A DNA stretch of 64,000 nt from JAWXBK01 sp040878185 (GTDB lineage: Bacteria > Pseudomonadota > Alphaproteobacteria > Dongiales > Dongiaceae): the NCBI GenBank assembly GCA_040878185.1, contig JBBDMS010000003.1, positions 1-64,000 on the forward strand, written 5' to 3'. The notes under the pieces are model-generated. The model was not told where the DNA came from. It did no database searches and saw only the letters and a program-made list of their open reading frames with translations. A program made the position numbers and the translations under genes. Position 1 is the first letter of the stretch. Every line of letters starts with the position of its first letter. Shown in pieces: positions 9,158 through 18,181 of this stretch.

Positions 9158-9336
9158 TTCTATCCTGACATATTATCCGCTTGCTTGTGCCTCGGGGAAA
9201 GCCGGGAAAGATTTGCTAAGGATTGATCCATCGCTGTCGGCCGTAGGCGAAGCTACAGGGCGAGGAAAGTGCGATTGGCCGAACCGGCGTACGGGAAATC
9301 GTCGCACCCGCCCGGTGGTAGAAAAATATTTTCTTC

Positions 9337-10179
9337 TCAATCGAGATCGGCGGCATCGTGGCGCTCGGGAGTCCGTTCGTCTTCCGGCCCCCAAGTCTTG
9401 TTAACTCGCTGACCGAGCTGAACCGCCGGGCGTTCGTTTATCTCCGATGCCCATCTCACAACGTGCTTGTAGGACGCAACATCAAGGAATTGCGCCGCCT
9501 CATAGGCGTTGTTCAGCACAAAGTCTCCGTACCACGGAAAGGCAGCGATATCGGCGATGTTGTAATCGTCGCCACAAATATAGCGGCGTCTTGACAGATT
9601 CTTGTCCAGCACATCGAGCTGGCGCTTCACTTCCATCGCATAGCGGTTGATCGCATACTCGAACTTCGCTGGCGCATAGGCGTAGAAATGCCCGAAGCCG
9701 CCACCAAGATAAGGCGCGCTGCCCATCTGCCAAAAAAGCCACGACAGGCATTCCGCTCGATCTGAGGGCCCGCGGGGAACAAATGCGCCAAACTTCTCCG
9801 CCAAATACAACAGGATTGCTCCCGATTCGAACACGCGCGTAGGTGGTGACGTGCTTTGGTCAAGCAAGGCCGGAATCTTCGAGTTTGGATTCAGCGCCAC
9901 GAACCCACTTCCGAACTGATCGCCATTTTCGATCTCGATCAGGAATGCGTCGTATTCGGCCTCGCGTTTCCCAAGCGCAAGCAGCTCCTCCAACATGATC
10001 GTCACCTTGACGCCATTGGGCGTCGCCAGCGAATAGAGTTGCAGCGGGTGCTGCCCAACCGGCAGTTTCCTATCGTGCGTAGCCCCGCCAACTGGGCGAT
10101 TGATCTTGGCCCACGTACCGCCGCTCTCGGAATTCCATTGCCAGACTTTCGGCGGTGTGTAGGAGGGGTTCTCGGGCAT
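9337..10179 (-). CDS. yghU: Glutathione-dependent disulfide-bond oxidoreductase, YghU type
   Basis: 280 residues with start ATG at 10179 and AGAAGAA upstream; the longer open frame upstream is not conserved. The sequence follows E. coli YghU closely (288 residues there): VWQWN near the start, NRPVGGATHD, LYSLATPNGVKVTIMLEEL at the thioredoxin domain, NPNSKIPAL, FESGAILLYLAEKFG, then the all-alpha domain with FLGGGFGHFY-like YLGGGFGHFY, and ERHDAADLD at the end. Nu-class glutathione transferases reduce organic hydroperoxides and disulfides with two glutathiones and act in the cytoplasm. It stands alone between repeats. Confidence 0.9.
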   Translation of the reverse strand: MPENPSYTPPKVWQWNSESGGTWAKINRPVGGATHDRKLPVGQHPLQLYSLATPNGVKVTIMLEELLALGKREAEYDAFLIEIENGDQFGSGFVALNPNSKIPALLDQSTSPPTRVFESGAILLYLAEKFGAFVPRGPSDRAECLSWLFWQMGSAPYLGGGFGHFYAYAPAKFEYAINRYAMEVKRQLDVLDKNLSRRRYICGDDYNIADIAAFPWYGDFVLNNAYEAAQFLDVASYKHVVRWASEINERPAVQLGQRVNKTWGPEDERTPERHDAADLD

Positions 10180-10624
10180 TTTTTCTTCTGCGTTCGGATT
10201 GTGATGAAGATCCAATTCGCGAGAATGAAATCGTGGAACATGGCGTTCTGTCAATTGATTGGTGGCGACCGACCCTTTTGGCAGTTTGAAGGAGGTAACG
10301 ATGCCCCATGGCGGCAGCACCAGCGTCGGCCGAAGACATCCCGATTGCAGGGGTTGCAGCGCCTGCGGACAGCCGGCATCGGCGCGCTCGCCATCGAGCG
10401 GCAAAAGCTTGCGGCCATATTAAGCGGAGGCAGCCCAATGACCGCCTCTTTCTCTGCTCGCTATTGCCGATTTGCGCCGACGGTTGCCCCCGGAAGCGCT
10501 GGAAGGTGATGCCACAGATCTTCAGTAACGTGACCCCAGAAAGACCCGTCGAGGCGGCGGAGGAATGGAGAGACGGCTCCCGGTTTCCTCCGCCCCGCCA
10601 ATCTCGTTATACTAGTCCATCCTT
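10180..10624. other. Intergenic region, divergent yghU / nuclease gene
   Basis: About 445 bases without a convincing gene. The right end carries the second direct-repeat copy (10570-10600) and a TATACT -10-like box (10608-10613) only eleven bases before the nuclease ATG. No clear promoter was recognised for yghU. Confidence 0.4.
10570..10600. repeat. Imperfect direct repeat, copy 2
   Basis: The core at 10579-10600 differs from 9136-9157 at one position (CGCCCCGCCA against CGCTCCGCCA). It sits directly upstream of the AT-richer nuclease gene, so the pair could mark an insertion boundary. Four bases present in copy 1 (TCGA) are missing here. Confidence 0.5.
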
Positions 10625-11467
10625 ATGGCAACGAATTCGAAAAAGAAAGCAAAGCAAGGCACGTCTTCAGTTCGCGCCACCGCGCAGAGCGGGGCTGAAC
10701 AGAGGCTTGACGAAATTATGGATGCGGTCATTAGAGCCGCTGAGGCTAAAGGCTGGGGTTGGGAGATTACAGCGAAAGACGTAGTCAATTTTCGGTACGC
10801 CACGGTATCTGTACAGAGGTACCTCGGAGAGTACGTGACCGCTATCTTTGAGATCACTTGTGATCGTGTGGTTAAACTAAATGCACAAAAAACTTCATTC
10901 TACGGTCACGGCGTTGACGATTTGCGAGATGCTGCTTGGAATGAAATAAATAGACTTCCTTGGTTGCAGGAGAAAAAAAGAAAAAAGAGAAGAGTCATAT
11001 CCGTCCGAATCAAGTCTAAGGATAGTTCAACGACTCTTGAGAAACTTTCACCGGATTGCTCGCCAACTGAAGCATCGGCACAATGGTCGAGAAGCTTTCT
11101 TGATGGAAGACGAGTACGACATCCAAGATTTGCTTCATGCCTTGCTGCGTGGCTTTTTGATGACGTTCGTTCAGAAGAGTACGCTCCCAGCTACGCAGGA
11201 GGTGCGTCTCGTATCGATTTTCTACTCAAAGCGGAAGGAATTGCGATCGAAGTAAAGATGGCAAGCTCAAAACTGCGAGACAAACAGGTTGGCGAACAGC
11301 TTCTCGTTGACATCGCGAGATACCAAGCTCATTCCAGTTGCACAAATCTGGTCTGTTTTGTCTACGATCCCGATGCGAATATAAAGAATCCGGCTGGCCT
11401 TGAAGCGGACCTCAGCCGCAAGCACGGGACTGTAAGTGTGAAGGTTATTCTCGTCTCCCCGTCCTGA
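10625..11467 (+). pseudogene. DpnII/MboI-like PD-(D/E)xK nuclease domain protein, frame broken twice
   Basis: The frame at 10625 reads 280 residues, and its C-terminal third is a PD-(D/E)xK nuclease domain: SYAGGASRIDFLLK (D198), then IAIEVKMAS (E209-x-K211), then LVCFVYDPDANIKNPAGLE, as in restriction endonuclease-like DpnII/MboI domains. The middle part is out of frame. Between about 10986 and 11153 the conserved text (LLRNFHRIARQLKHRHN, then MEDEYDIQDLLHALLR) lies in the next frame. The shifts fall at an A-run (10973-10986) and at the T5 run 11154-11158, so one extra A and one missing T would restore a full-length protein. It may be an authentic pseudogene or sequencing error. The gene is visibly AT-richer than its neighbours. 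It has no methyltransferase partner here, and no ribosome binding site precedes the ATG. Confidence 0.75.
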
Positions 11468-11624
11468 TCTGGTCCGAGCGACGAAAGCCTCATCCCGCTT
11501 GCTTCTCATAATCTCGTTTACGAAATCCGCAGCCTCGCACCGCGCCTTTTCATTGACGCTGCGCTCAACCGATGGCTAGCTTTCTCCGGCATTGAACGTC
11601 GTCCATCGAACGGGGGCACAAATT

Positions 11625-12812
11625 ATGGTCGGCATGTATTTCCCGGAGGAAGAGTACGAGCAACGCTGGGCGAAAGTGCTTGCCAACATGAAGCGGCAGG
11701 GCTTCGACACGGCCGTTGTCTGGGGCCGCTCGGCCGGCTCCTTCGATCGCTGCGGCGACGTGCTCTACCTCACCAATTTCTATTCGGGACATTCGGCGCA
11801 CGAATACGACACGCCGATCTGGCAGGCACGCTCCTACGCCGCCGTGATCCTGCAGGAAGGGGAGGAACCTGAACTGCACACCGACGAGGCGGGGTATCCC
11901 GAGGATCTGCTCGCCACAAGCCGCCACCGATGGCACATGGACCCGATCAAGGGCGTGATCGACGCGCTGAAGGCGCGCAAGGTCACGGGCAAGGTCGCCC
12001 TGGTCGGAGCGGACACGCTGCCGGCGAAATACTGGCGCCAGCTCGAGAAGGCGACGCCTGAGATCCAGTGGGTCGATGCCGACAAGCTTGTGCTCGACGC
12101 CAGGCGCAAGCAGAGCGCGCGCGAGCTCGATTGTCTGCGCGAGGGTGGCGAGATCGTCACGCGCGCCATGGACATCCTGATGAAGAATCTCATCATGGGG
12201 AAGACCGAGGCGGAGTCCGTCGGTCTCGCCACGGCCGAGGCGATGAAGCATGGCGGCTCCATCGCTTACATCCGCTGCTCGCATGGCGACCGCGCGCAAT
12301 ACTGGACGCGCGATCCGCTGACCGGCTACAGCACCGACCCGGTGGAGCAGGGCGATCTCGTGCGCGCCTGGTTCATGGGGCCGATGAAGGCCGGCTATTT
12401 CCTCGATCCCGGCCGCACCACGGTCTGCGGGGCGAAACCGAGCAACGCGCAGCGCGCGCTCGTCGAAGGCTGCGTCGCGATCGTCGAGGGCGTCATGGCG
12501 GCCATGAAGCCCGGGGTAAAGGTTCGCGAGCTCGCCCGCATCGGGCGCGAACTGCAGAAGAAGCATGGCGGCGAGATCGAGGGCGCGGCGGAGCAATGGC
12601 CGCTTTTCGGCCATCGCCAAGGGATGTTCTGGGACAGCTGGATCGGCGACGAGATCACCGATGCGAACGACGTGTTCGAGGAGAACACCGCCTGCAGTTC
12701 GGAGGCCTTCCTCATCCATGACGGTGTAGGGCTGGCCGGCTTCGAGCAGAACGTGATCATTACCAGTACGGGTGTCGAGGTGCTGACCAAGACGCCGATG
12801 ATCTTCTGGTAG
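11625..12812 (+). CDS. M24 family (Xaa-Pro peptidase/creatinase-like) protein
   Basis: 395 residues from ATG 11625; the open frame also allows TTG 11592. It has the N-terminal creatinase domain and the C-terminal pita-bread domain. Of the five metal ligands the first Asp is replaced (LVRAWFMG), while the second Asp (LDPGRT), the His (FGHRQG) and both Glu (SSEAF, FEQNV) remain. It is a clear paralog of the gene at 18182 (both end in GFEQN..I.T..G.E.LT..PMI.W). The pair brackets an SDR and a polyamine-type importer, so it probably hydrolyses the imported compound or a derivative. The substrate is unknown. Confidence 0.85.
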   Translation: MVGMYFPEEEYEQRWAKVLANMKRQGFDTAVVWGRSAGSFDRCGDVLYLTNFYSGHSAHEYDTPIWQARSYAAVILQEGEEPELHTDEAGYPEDLLATSRHRWHMDPIKGVIDALKARKVTGKVALVGADTLPAKYWRQLEKATPEIQWVDADKLVLDARRKQSARELDCLREGGEIVTRAMDILMKNLIMGKTEAESVGLATAEAMKHGGSIAYIRCSHGDRAQYWTRDPLTGYSTDPVEQGDLVRAWFMGPMKAGYFLDPGRTTVCGAKPSNAQRALVEGCVAIVEGVMAAMKPGVKVRELARIGRELQKKHGGEIEGAAEQWPLFGHRQGMFWDSWIGDEITDANDVFEENTACSSEAFLIHDGVGLAGFEQNVIITSTGVEVLTKTPMIFW

Positions 12813-13086
12813 GGCTGGGATCCGGCGCGCGGGAGGATCGGGGCCCTCAGTCCGGCCGACCGACGGGACGATTGGAGCGGTCGTCCAAGAACTCGGTCCT
12901 CGCTCGCAAATTTCACGACCGGCACGGGCGACCGAGATATCAAACGCACGACACGACCGACATGCAAGACCGATCGTTTCTGTTTTAGCGCGGCGACGGC
13001 TTCGACTTTGTCGCGCGCTGTAGACTTTGTGTCATGGCAACAGCCACTATGCCCAAAACTGTAAACCACTCTGGAAGAGAATCGCC

Positions 13087-13860
13087 ATGCGCATCGATCT
13101 TACGAACCGTCGCGTGCTCGTCACCGGCGCCAGCCGGGGAATCGGACTGGCCGTCGCTCATCGATTTGCCGAAGCTGGCGCCGATCTGATCCTGCTTTCT
13201 GAAGACAATGCGATCGAGGATGCCGCGATGCAGGTCCGCGAAAAAAGCGGCCGCCCTGCGCAGGCGGTGATCTGCGATATCAGCGATCGAGAGGCGGTCA
13301 GGCGCACCGTCGGCCGGCTCGAGAAAATCGATGTCCTTATCAACAACGCGGCGATCGAGCGTTTCGTCCCGATCCTCGATCAGGATCCAAAGGTCGAAGA
13401 GGATTTTCTCCGGACGGTCGCCATCAACCTGGTGGGCAATTTCTTCGTGACGCGGGAGGCTGTGCGACTCATGGGGCGGGGCGGACGAATAGTCTTTACA
13501 TCCTCGGTCTGGGGCCGAACGGCGGTTGCGAGTCACGTCGCCTATTGCGGCACCAAACACGGCATCATCGGCATGATGCGCAGCCTTTCGCGGGAGCTGG
13601 GCGACAGCGGCATTACGGTGAATGTCGTGTGCCCAGGCTGGACCGAGACGGAAATGGCGATGATGAACCTTCGGCGCATGGCAGAACTCGAAGGAAGGGA
13701 TCCTCAGGATCTTCTCCGCGAGCAACTCTCGGGGCAGTCAATCAAGAAAATGCTGCAGCCGGACGACGTCGCGGGGATCTATGTGTTCCTGGCCTCCGAT
13801 CATGCCGCGAGTATCACCGGCCAGGCGATCAACGTGGATCACGGCGAATTTCTCGCGTAA
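13087..13860 (+). CDS. SDR family oxidoreductase
   Basis: 257 residues from ATG 13087, with GGAAGAGAA a few bases upstream. It has the Rossmann motif GASRGIG near residue 14, NNAA, and the active-site pair in AYCGTK (Tyr-x3-Lys), with the preceding Ser in FTSSVWG. The C-terminal ITGQAINVDHG is typical of classical SDRs. It belongs to the M24/transporter neighbourhood. A reaction on an alcohol or keto intermediate is expected; the substrate cannot be read from sequence. Confidence 0.88.
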   Translation: MRIDLTNRRVLVTGASRGIGLAVAHRFAEAGADLILLSEDNAIEDAAMQVREKSGRPAQAVICDISDREAVRRTVGRLEKIDVLINNAAIERFVPILDQDPKVEEDFLRTVAINLVGNFFVTREAVRLMGRGGRIVFTSSVWGRTAVASHVAYCGTKHGIIGMMRSLSRELGDSGITVNVVCPGWTETEMAMMNLRRMAELEGRDPQDLLREQLSGQSIKKMLQPDDVAGIYVFLASDHAASITGQAINVDHGEFLA

Positions 13861-14258
13861 GGCCGCGGCGCAACGCTGGCGACCGGGCGGACCGCGCCGC
13901 CCCGGTCGCCGATGCAGCGTATGGCGGCTGCAAATAAAAATATCGGAAATCGCTAAATTCGTTTGAGCGCTAGCGCGGCCATTGCCCGTCCCGTGCTGTA
14001 TGGCGGATGCAAACGCGCCGCAGCCAGAATCCGGGGTGTAGAGTCTTGCCAACTCTCATCGAAGAATTGTGCGACTAGTTTTTTTCGCATCCGAATCGAG
14101 AGTGTCCGGGCGGGCCGAAGCAGATTGCGGGCCTTCCCGAATTGGGATATACTTTTTCTCTCGAGAGCGTTGCGCTTGGCACGATGAATGTCGGCAAGCG
14201 GCTGGCGACCAAGCAACAAACATGACCCGAAACGGGCAATCACTGGGAGGAGTGCAAG
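13861..14258. other. Intergenic region upstream of polyamine-type importer
   Basis: About 400 bases. It contains a 16-base direct repeat with one mismatch (GTATGGCGGCTGCAAA at 13919-13934, GTATGGCGGATGCAAA at 13998-14013), a perfect 10-bp palindrome GCGCTAGCGC at 13967-13976, and the probable promoter at 14125-14153. No gene is supported. Confidence 0.5.
14125..14167 (+). promoter_or_regulatory. Probable promoter and palindrome of polyamine-type importer operon
   Basis: TTGCGG (14125-14130), a 17-base spacer, and TATACT (14148-14153, five of six). A perfect 10-bp palindrome CTCTCGAGAG follows at 14158-14167, over the expected transcription start, and could be an operator. The binding-protein gene starts 92 bases further on. 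Confidence 0.4.
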
Positions 14259-15419
14259 ATGATTCACCTTAGCGAATCGGCACGGCTTCTACGGTCACTG
14301 AAGAAGTCGACCGAAACCCAAATGCCGCGGCGCAGATTTCTCCAGGCAGCAGCCGGTGCCGCTGCCGGCATCACGGCGACGGGATTGACGCCGCGCAAGG
14401 CGCGGGCGGCTGCGACGATCGGCTGGATGGGTTGGGAGGAATACGGCTATCCGCTGCATGCGGGAACCTATCTCACCGACAACGAGATTCAGCTCGAGGG
14501 AACATTCGCTTCGAGCATCGAATCGATCCTCACCAAGCTGCGCGGCGGCGGCCTCGGCTCGATGGGGCTCGTGATGCCGACCTGGAATTATGTCTCGCTG
14601 TTTCAGGAGTCGGGCGTTCTTCAGGAAGTCGACAAGGACAGGCTGCCGAACTTCGCCAATCTCGATCCGATGTGGCAGAACTTCGAAGGCAATCTCTATA
14701 AGGGCAAGCGCTATCTGATCCCCTATCTGTGGGGCGGACTGCCGCTGGTCTATCGCAAGGATATGACGCTGCCGGTGCCCGCGAACTGGGCCGATCTGGA
14801 AAAGCCCGAGTACAAGAATCAGTTCTGCATGATTCACGACACCACGTCGACGATGTTCCACTGGGTCTACACGGTGACCGGAGTCGAGGTCGCCACGATG
14901 ATCACGCCAAAGCAGCTCAATGACACGATCGACTACATGATAAAAATCAAGACGGAGCATGCGAGGATGCTCGCCATGAGCTACGGCGAGGGTCTCGATG
15001 CGCTGATCCGCGGGGAAGTGCAGATCGCCGCGCAGGGCTGGGAGCCGATGGCATCCTGGGCGAAGGAGTCGGGCACCGATCTCGCCTGGATCTATCCGAG
15101 CGAAGGTTCATACGGCTGGATGGATACGCTCTGCATCCCGGCGGATGCGCCTTTTCTCGACGAAACCTACGGGCTGCTGAACCACGGGATCAGTACCGAA
15201 GCCCAGATCGTGGTCGGCGATGTCATCTTCTGCGGCGCGGTCAATCCGACCGCGGTGTCGATGATGGCGCCGGAATCGGCCGCCATGTACCCGTATAACG
15301 ATATGGCATCGTTCAACAAACAGGCTCCGCTGGTGCCGCTGCCGCCGTTTGAGGACGACGGTCAGCACGCCACCTACAATCAGTGGCTTGAAGGATACGA
15401 ACGGTTCCTGAAAGCATGA
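14259..15419 (+). CDS. Spermidine/putrescine-type ABC importer, substrate-binding protein
   Basis: 386 residues with a strong twin-arginine signal (PRRRFLQAAAG near residue 43, cut near ARAAA), then a PotD/PotF-like type II binding fold starting TIGWMGWEEYGYP. GGGAGGAG lies six bases before ATG. Its stop overlaps the ATPase gene by ATGA. Ligands of this class include polyamines, opines and other small cationic or amide compounds; the M24 neighbours hint at a substrate with a hydrolysable C-N bond. Confidence 0.9.
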   Translation: MIHLSESARLLRSLKKSTETQMPRRRFLQAAAGAAAGITATGLTPRKARAAATIGWMGWEEYGYPLHAGTYLTDNEIQLEGTFASSIESILTKLRGGGLGSMGLVMPTWNYVSLFQESGVLQEVDKDRLPNFANLDPMWQNFEGNLYKGKRYLIPYLWGGLPLVYRKDMTLPVPANWADLEKPEYKNQFCMIHDTTSTMFHWVYTVTGVEVATMITPKQLNDTIDYMIKIKTEHARMLAMSYGEGLDALIRGEVQIAAQGWEPMASWAKESGTDLAWIYPSEGSYGWMDTLCIPADAPFLDETYGLLNHGISTEAQIVVGDVIFCGAVNPTAVSMMAPESAAMYPYNDMASFNKQAPLVPLPPFEDDGQHATYNQWLEGYERFLKA

Positions 15420-16501
15420 TCGACGTCGCGGTGGTGCAGCCGGACGGGCCGAACGAGGCTCTCGTCCGGCTGCGCAACGTCTCCAAATCCTTTGCCAGAA
15501 TCGTCGCGGTCGAGCCACTGGATCTCGAGATTTGCCGCGGCGATTTTCTTGCCATTCTCGGACCCTCCGGCTGCGGCAAGACGACCCTGCTGCGGATGAT
15601 TGGCGGATTCCTGGTGCCCGATTCCGGCCGCATCGAGATCGACGGACAGGACGTGACGACACTCGGGCCCGAGCGACGCCCGACCAATATGGTCTTCCAG
15701 GGCTACGGCCTGTTCCCCCACATGAATGTCGAACAGAACATCGCCTACGGCCTGCGCATGGCCAAGGTGCCGAAGGCCGAGAGCGACCGACGCGTGCAGA
15801 AGGTCATCGACCTCGTGCGCCTCGGCGAACTCGCGCGGCGCGCGCCGGAAGCGCTCTCGGGCGGTCAGCAGCAGCGCGTGGCGCTTGCGCGCGCGCTGGT
15901 CATGGAGCCGAAGGTCCTGCTGCTCGACGAACCGCTGGCGGCGCTCGACCTGCAATTGCGCAAGGTCATGCAGGACGAGCTCCGGCGCATCCACGCTTTG
16001 ATCGGCGGTACGTTCGTCATCGTGACGCACGACCAGGGCGAGGCGCTGGGCCTCGCGAACCGTATCGCGGTGATGAATGAGGGTCGCGTCGTCCAGGCGG
16101 GCAGCCCCGAAGATATCTATGCCCGACCGGCAACACGCTTCGTCGCCAACTTCATTGGCGACGCCAATTTGTTCACCGGGCAGCGGCAGAATGGGCACGT
16201 CACGCTTGCCGGTGGTGCACGGTTCCCGGACGCCGGGCGCGACGGCGTAGTCTTCGTGGTCGTCCGGCCCGAAGCGCTGAAACCATCGACCCGCGCCGAC
16301 GAATTTCCGATATCGCTGCCGGCCACATTGGTCGACATGGTCTATCTGGGCTCGCATCTGAAGCTGAAGGTCGCGCTGCCCGGCGGCCAGGAGGTGACGG
16401 TGCACGACACCGACCTCTCGCTGCGCGAGCGCATCCGGCCGGGCGGCCCGGCTTTCCTCGGCTGGTCCGCCGCCCAGCACCGCGTCATCGACGAGCCATG
16501 A
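15416..16501 (+). CDS. potA: Spermidine/putrescine-type ABC importer ATPase
   Basis: 361 residues. Walker A is GPSGCGKTT, the Q-loop is MVFQGYGLFPH, the signature is LSGGQQQRVAL, Walker B is VLLLDEPLAALD and the switch is VTHDQGEAL. A C-terminal TOBE domain follows from about residue 240 and is typical of PotA. It overlaps both neighbours by four bases. It is the only PotA-type ATPase in the window, so it might also serve the ATPase-less system at 32061-34994. Confidence 0.92.
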   Translation: MIDVAVVQPDGPNEALVRLRNVSKSFARIVAVEPLDLEICRGDFLAILGPSGCGKTTLLRMIGGFLVPDSGRIEIDGQDVTTLGPERRPTNMVFQGYGLFPHMNVEQNIAYGLRMAKVPKAESDRRVQKVIDLVRLGELARRAPEALSGGQQQRVALARALVMEPKVLLLDEPLAALDLQLRKVMQDELRRIHALIGGTFVIVTHDQGEALGLANRIAVMNEGRVVQAGSPEDIYARPATRFVANFIGDANLFTGQRQNGHVTLAGGARFPDAGRDGVVFVVVRPEALKPSTRADEFPISLPATLVDMVYLGSHLKLKVALPGGQEVTVHDTDLSLRERIRPGGPAFLGWSAAQHRVIDEP

Positions 16502-17352
16502 ACGCGACGATCGGCGAGATCGGCCGCAGCCGGAGCATTCTGCTCGCACCCTCTGCCCTGGTGTTTGTCGGCCTGTTCGTCCTGCCGATGCTCTATTTCT
16601 TCGTCGTCAGCTTCTGGCAGGTGAGCCTGTTCGACCTCGACCGGACCTTTACGGTCAAGAACTACATTCGCACCTATCAGGAATATCTCGGTGTCGCAGG
16701 GTTCACGTTTCTCATCGCGGGCATCATTGCGCTTCTGACCACGCTGATTGCGCTTGGTTTCGCCTATGCCGTGCGCTTCAAGGTTGGCCGGTTCGGCACG
16801 ATCCTCCTGTTCGGCGCGCTCATCTCGCTGTTCGGCGGGTATCTGGCAAAAGTCTATGCCTGGAAAACGATTCTCGGCACCAACGGCATCCTGAACACCG
16901 CCCTGCTCAATCTGGGTTTGATCGATGAGCCGAGCACCGCCCTCATCTTCAATCCCGGCGCGGTGGTCGTGACCCTGACGCATTATCTTCTGCCGCTCGC
17001 CATCCTTCCGATCTACGGATCGATGCGCGGCGTTTCCGATCTGACGATCGAGGCGGCGCGCGATCTGGGTTCGACGCCGGTTGCGACGTTCTTCCACGTC
17101 ATCCTGCCGCAATGCCGGGCTGGGCTGATCGCCTCCTTTTCCTTCACCTTCCTGATTGCCGCCGGGGACTATGTGACGCCGCGGCTGGTCGGCGGTCCCA
17201 GCACGACGATGATCGGCAACTATATCGAAAGCCTGTTCGGTTTCCGCTTCGACTGGCCCCTCGGCTCGGCCATGTCGTTCTCCACGTTGTTCGGCTGCGT
17301 CGCGATCCTCGCGGTCACCAGCTATCTGCTGATACGGGCGCAACGGCGGTGA
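16498..17352 (+). CDS. potB: Spermidine/putrescine-type ABC importer permease (PotB family)
   Basis: 284 residues, about six membrane segments. The ATPase-contact EAA loop is EAARDLGSTPVATFFHVILP near residue 183, followed by GDYVTPRLVGG, a PotB hallmark. The start overlaps the ATPase stop by four bases, and its own stop overlaps the next permease start. Confidence 0.92.
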   Translation: MNATIGEIGRSRSILLAPSALVFVGLFVLPMLYFFVVSFWQVSLFDLDRTFTVKNYIRTYQEYLGVAGFTFLIAGIIALLTTLIALGFAYAVRFKVGRFGTILLFGALISLFGGYLAKVYAWKTILGTNGILNTALLNLGLIDEPSTALIFNPGAVVVTLTHYLLPLAILPIYGSMRGVSDLTIEAARDLGSTPVATFFHVILPQCRAGLIASFSFTFLIAAGDYVTPRLVGGPSTTMIGNYIESLFGFRFDWPLGSAMSFSTLFGCVAILAVTSYLLIRAQRR

Positions 17353-18140
17353 GCGCGGTATCGGGCATGCGCATATCGACGTGGTTCTGGCGCGGCTTCG
17401 CGATCCTGGTGTGGCTTTTTCTCCTGTCTCCGCTCGCGATCGTGATCCTGTTCTCCTTCGCCAACAACGTGGTGACGACGTTTCCCATGAACGGCGTGTC
17501 GCTCCGCTGGTATACGGCTCTGTTCGACAACATCTATTTCTGGGACGCCCTTCGCAACAGCCTGGTTGTCGCCGGATCGGTCGGCGTGGTTTCGACGATA
17601 TTTGGAACCATGGCGGCCATGGCGCTGGCGCGCATGCGCCCGAAGATTGCGGGGCCGAGCATGCTGGCGATGGCGACGCCCGTTATGGTGCCGCCGCTCA
17701 TGGTCGGCATCGCCCTGATGGTGCTCTATGTCAGCGTCGGCATGAAGCTCAGCCTGTTCACCGTCATTCTGAGCCATCTCGTGTTCACCCAGCCCTTCGT
17801 CATCCTGATCGTCCACGCGCGGATGGTCGGCTTCAACTATGCGGCGGTCGAAAGTGCGCGCGATCTCGGTGCATCGCCGCTCAGGGCATTCTTCACGGTG
17901 ACGCTGCCGATCATTCGCCCGACCATCATCGGCGCGGCCCTCATCACGATGGCGCTGTCGCTCGACGACTTCATCATCACCTTCTTCACCATTGCCGGCG
18001 GCAATACGCTGCCGACATTCATCTGGGGCATGATCCGCACCCAGACCGATCCGACGATCAACGCGATTGCAACGTTGCTTGTCGGCCTGACCGTCGGGCT
18101 GTCTTTGGTTGCGATGGCGGTAACCCGCTATCGCGGCTGA
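17349..18140 (+). CDS. potC: Spermidine/putrescine-type ABC importer permease (PotC family)
   Basis: 263 residues from GTG 17349, which overlaps the preceding TGA; ATG 17367 is the alternative. The EAA loop is ESARDLGASPLRAFFTVTLP, and SLDDFIITFF and GGNTLPTFIWGMIR are PotC signatures. It closes the complete importer. The following M24 gene starts 42 bases later and is probably cotranscribed. Confidence 0.9.
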   Translation: MSAVSGMRISTWFWRGFAILVWLFLLSPLAIVILFSFANNVVTTFPMNGVSLRWYTALFDNIYFWDALRNSLVVAGSVGVVSTIFGTMAAMALARMRPKIAGPSMLAMATPVMVPPLMVGIALMVLYVSVGMKLSLFTVILSHLVFTQPFVILIVHARMVGFNYAAVESARDLGASPLRAFFTVTLPIIRPTIIGAALITMALSLDDFIITFFTIAGGNTLPTFIWGMIRTQTDPTINAIATLLVGLTVGLSLVAMAVTRYRG

Positions 18141-18181
18141 CGATCCCTTTCCCTGCCGACCGAACCCCGAGGAGACGAATT

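Larger units (their letters stand above)
8802..9336. other. Gene-free region with short repeats
   Basis: About 535 bases with no credible gene. It holds a weak hairpin (CACCGC/GCGGTG, 8838-8858), a 13-bp inverted repeat with copies at 8962-8974 and 9106-9118, a 6-bp-stem hairpin at 9098-9112 followed by a short T stretch, and the first copy of a direct repeat at 9123-9157 that is repeated at 10570-10600. It separates the importer operon from the accessory genes. Confidence 0.5.

Noticed and set aside
10180..10404. A 75-residue N-terminal extension of YghU is open.
   Set aside because: YghU homologs start at the ATG at 10179 and the extension has no family resemblance.
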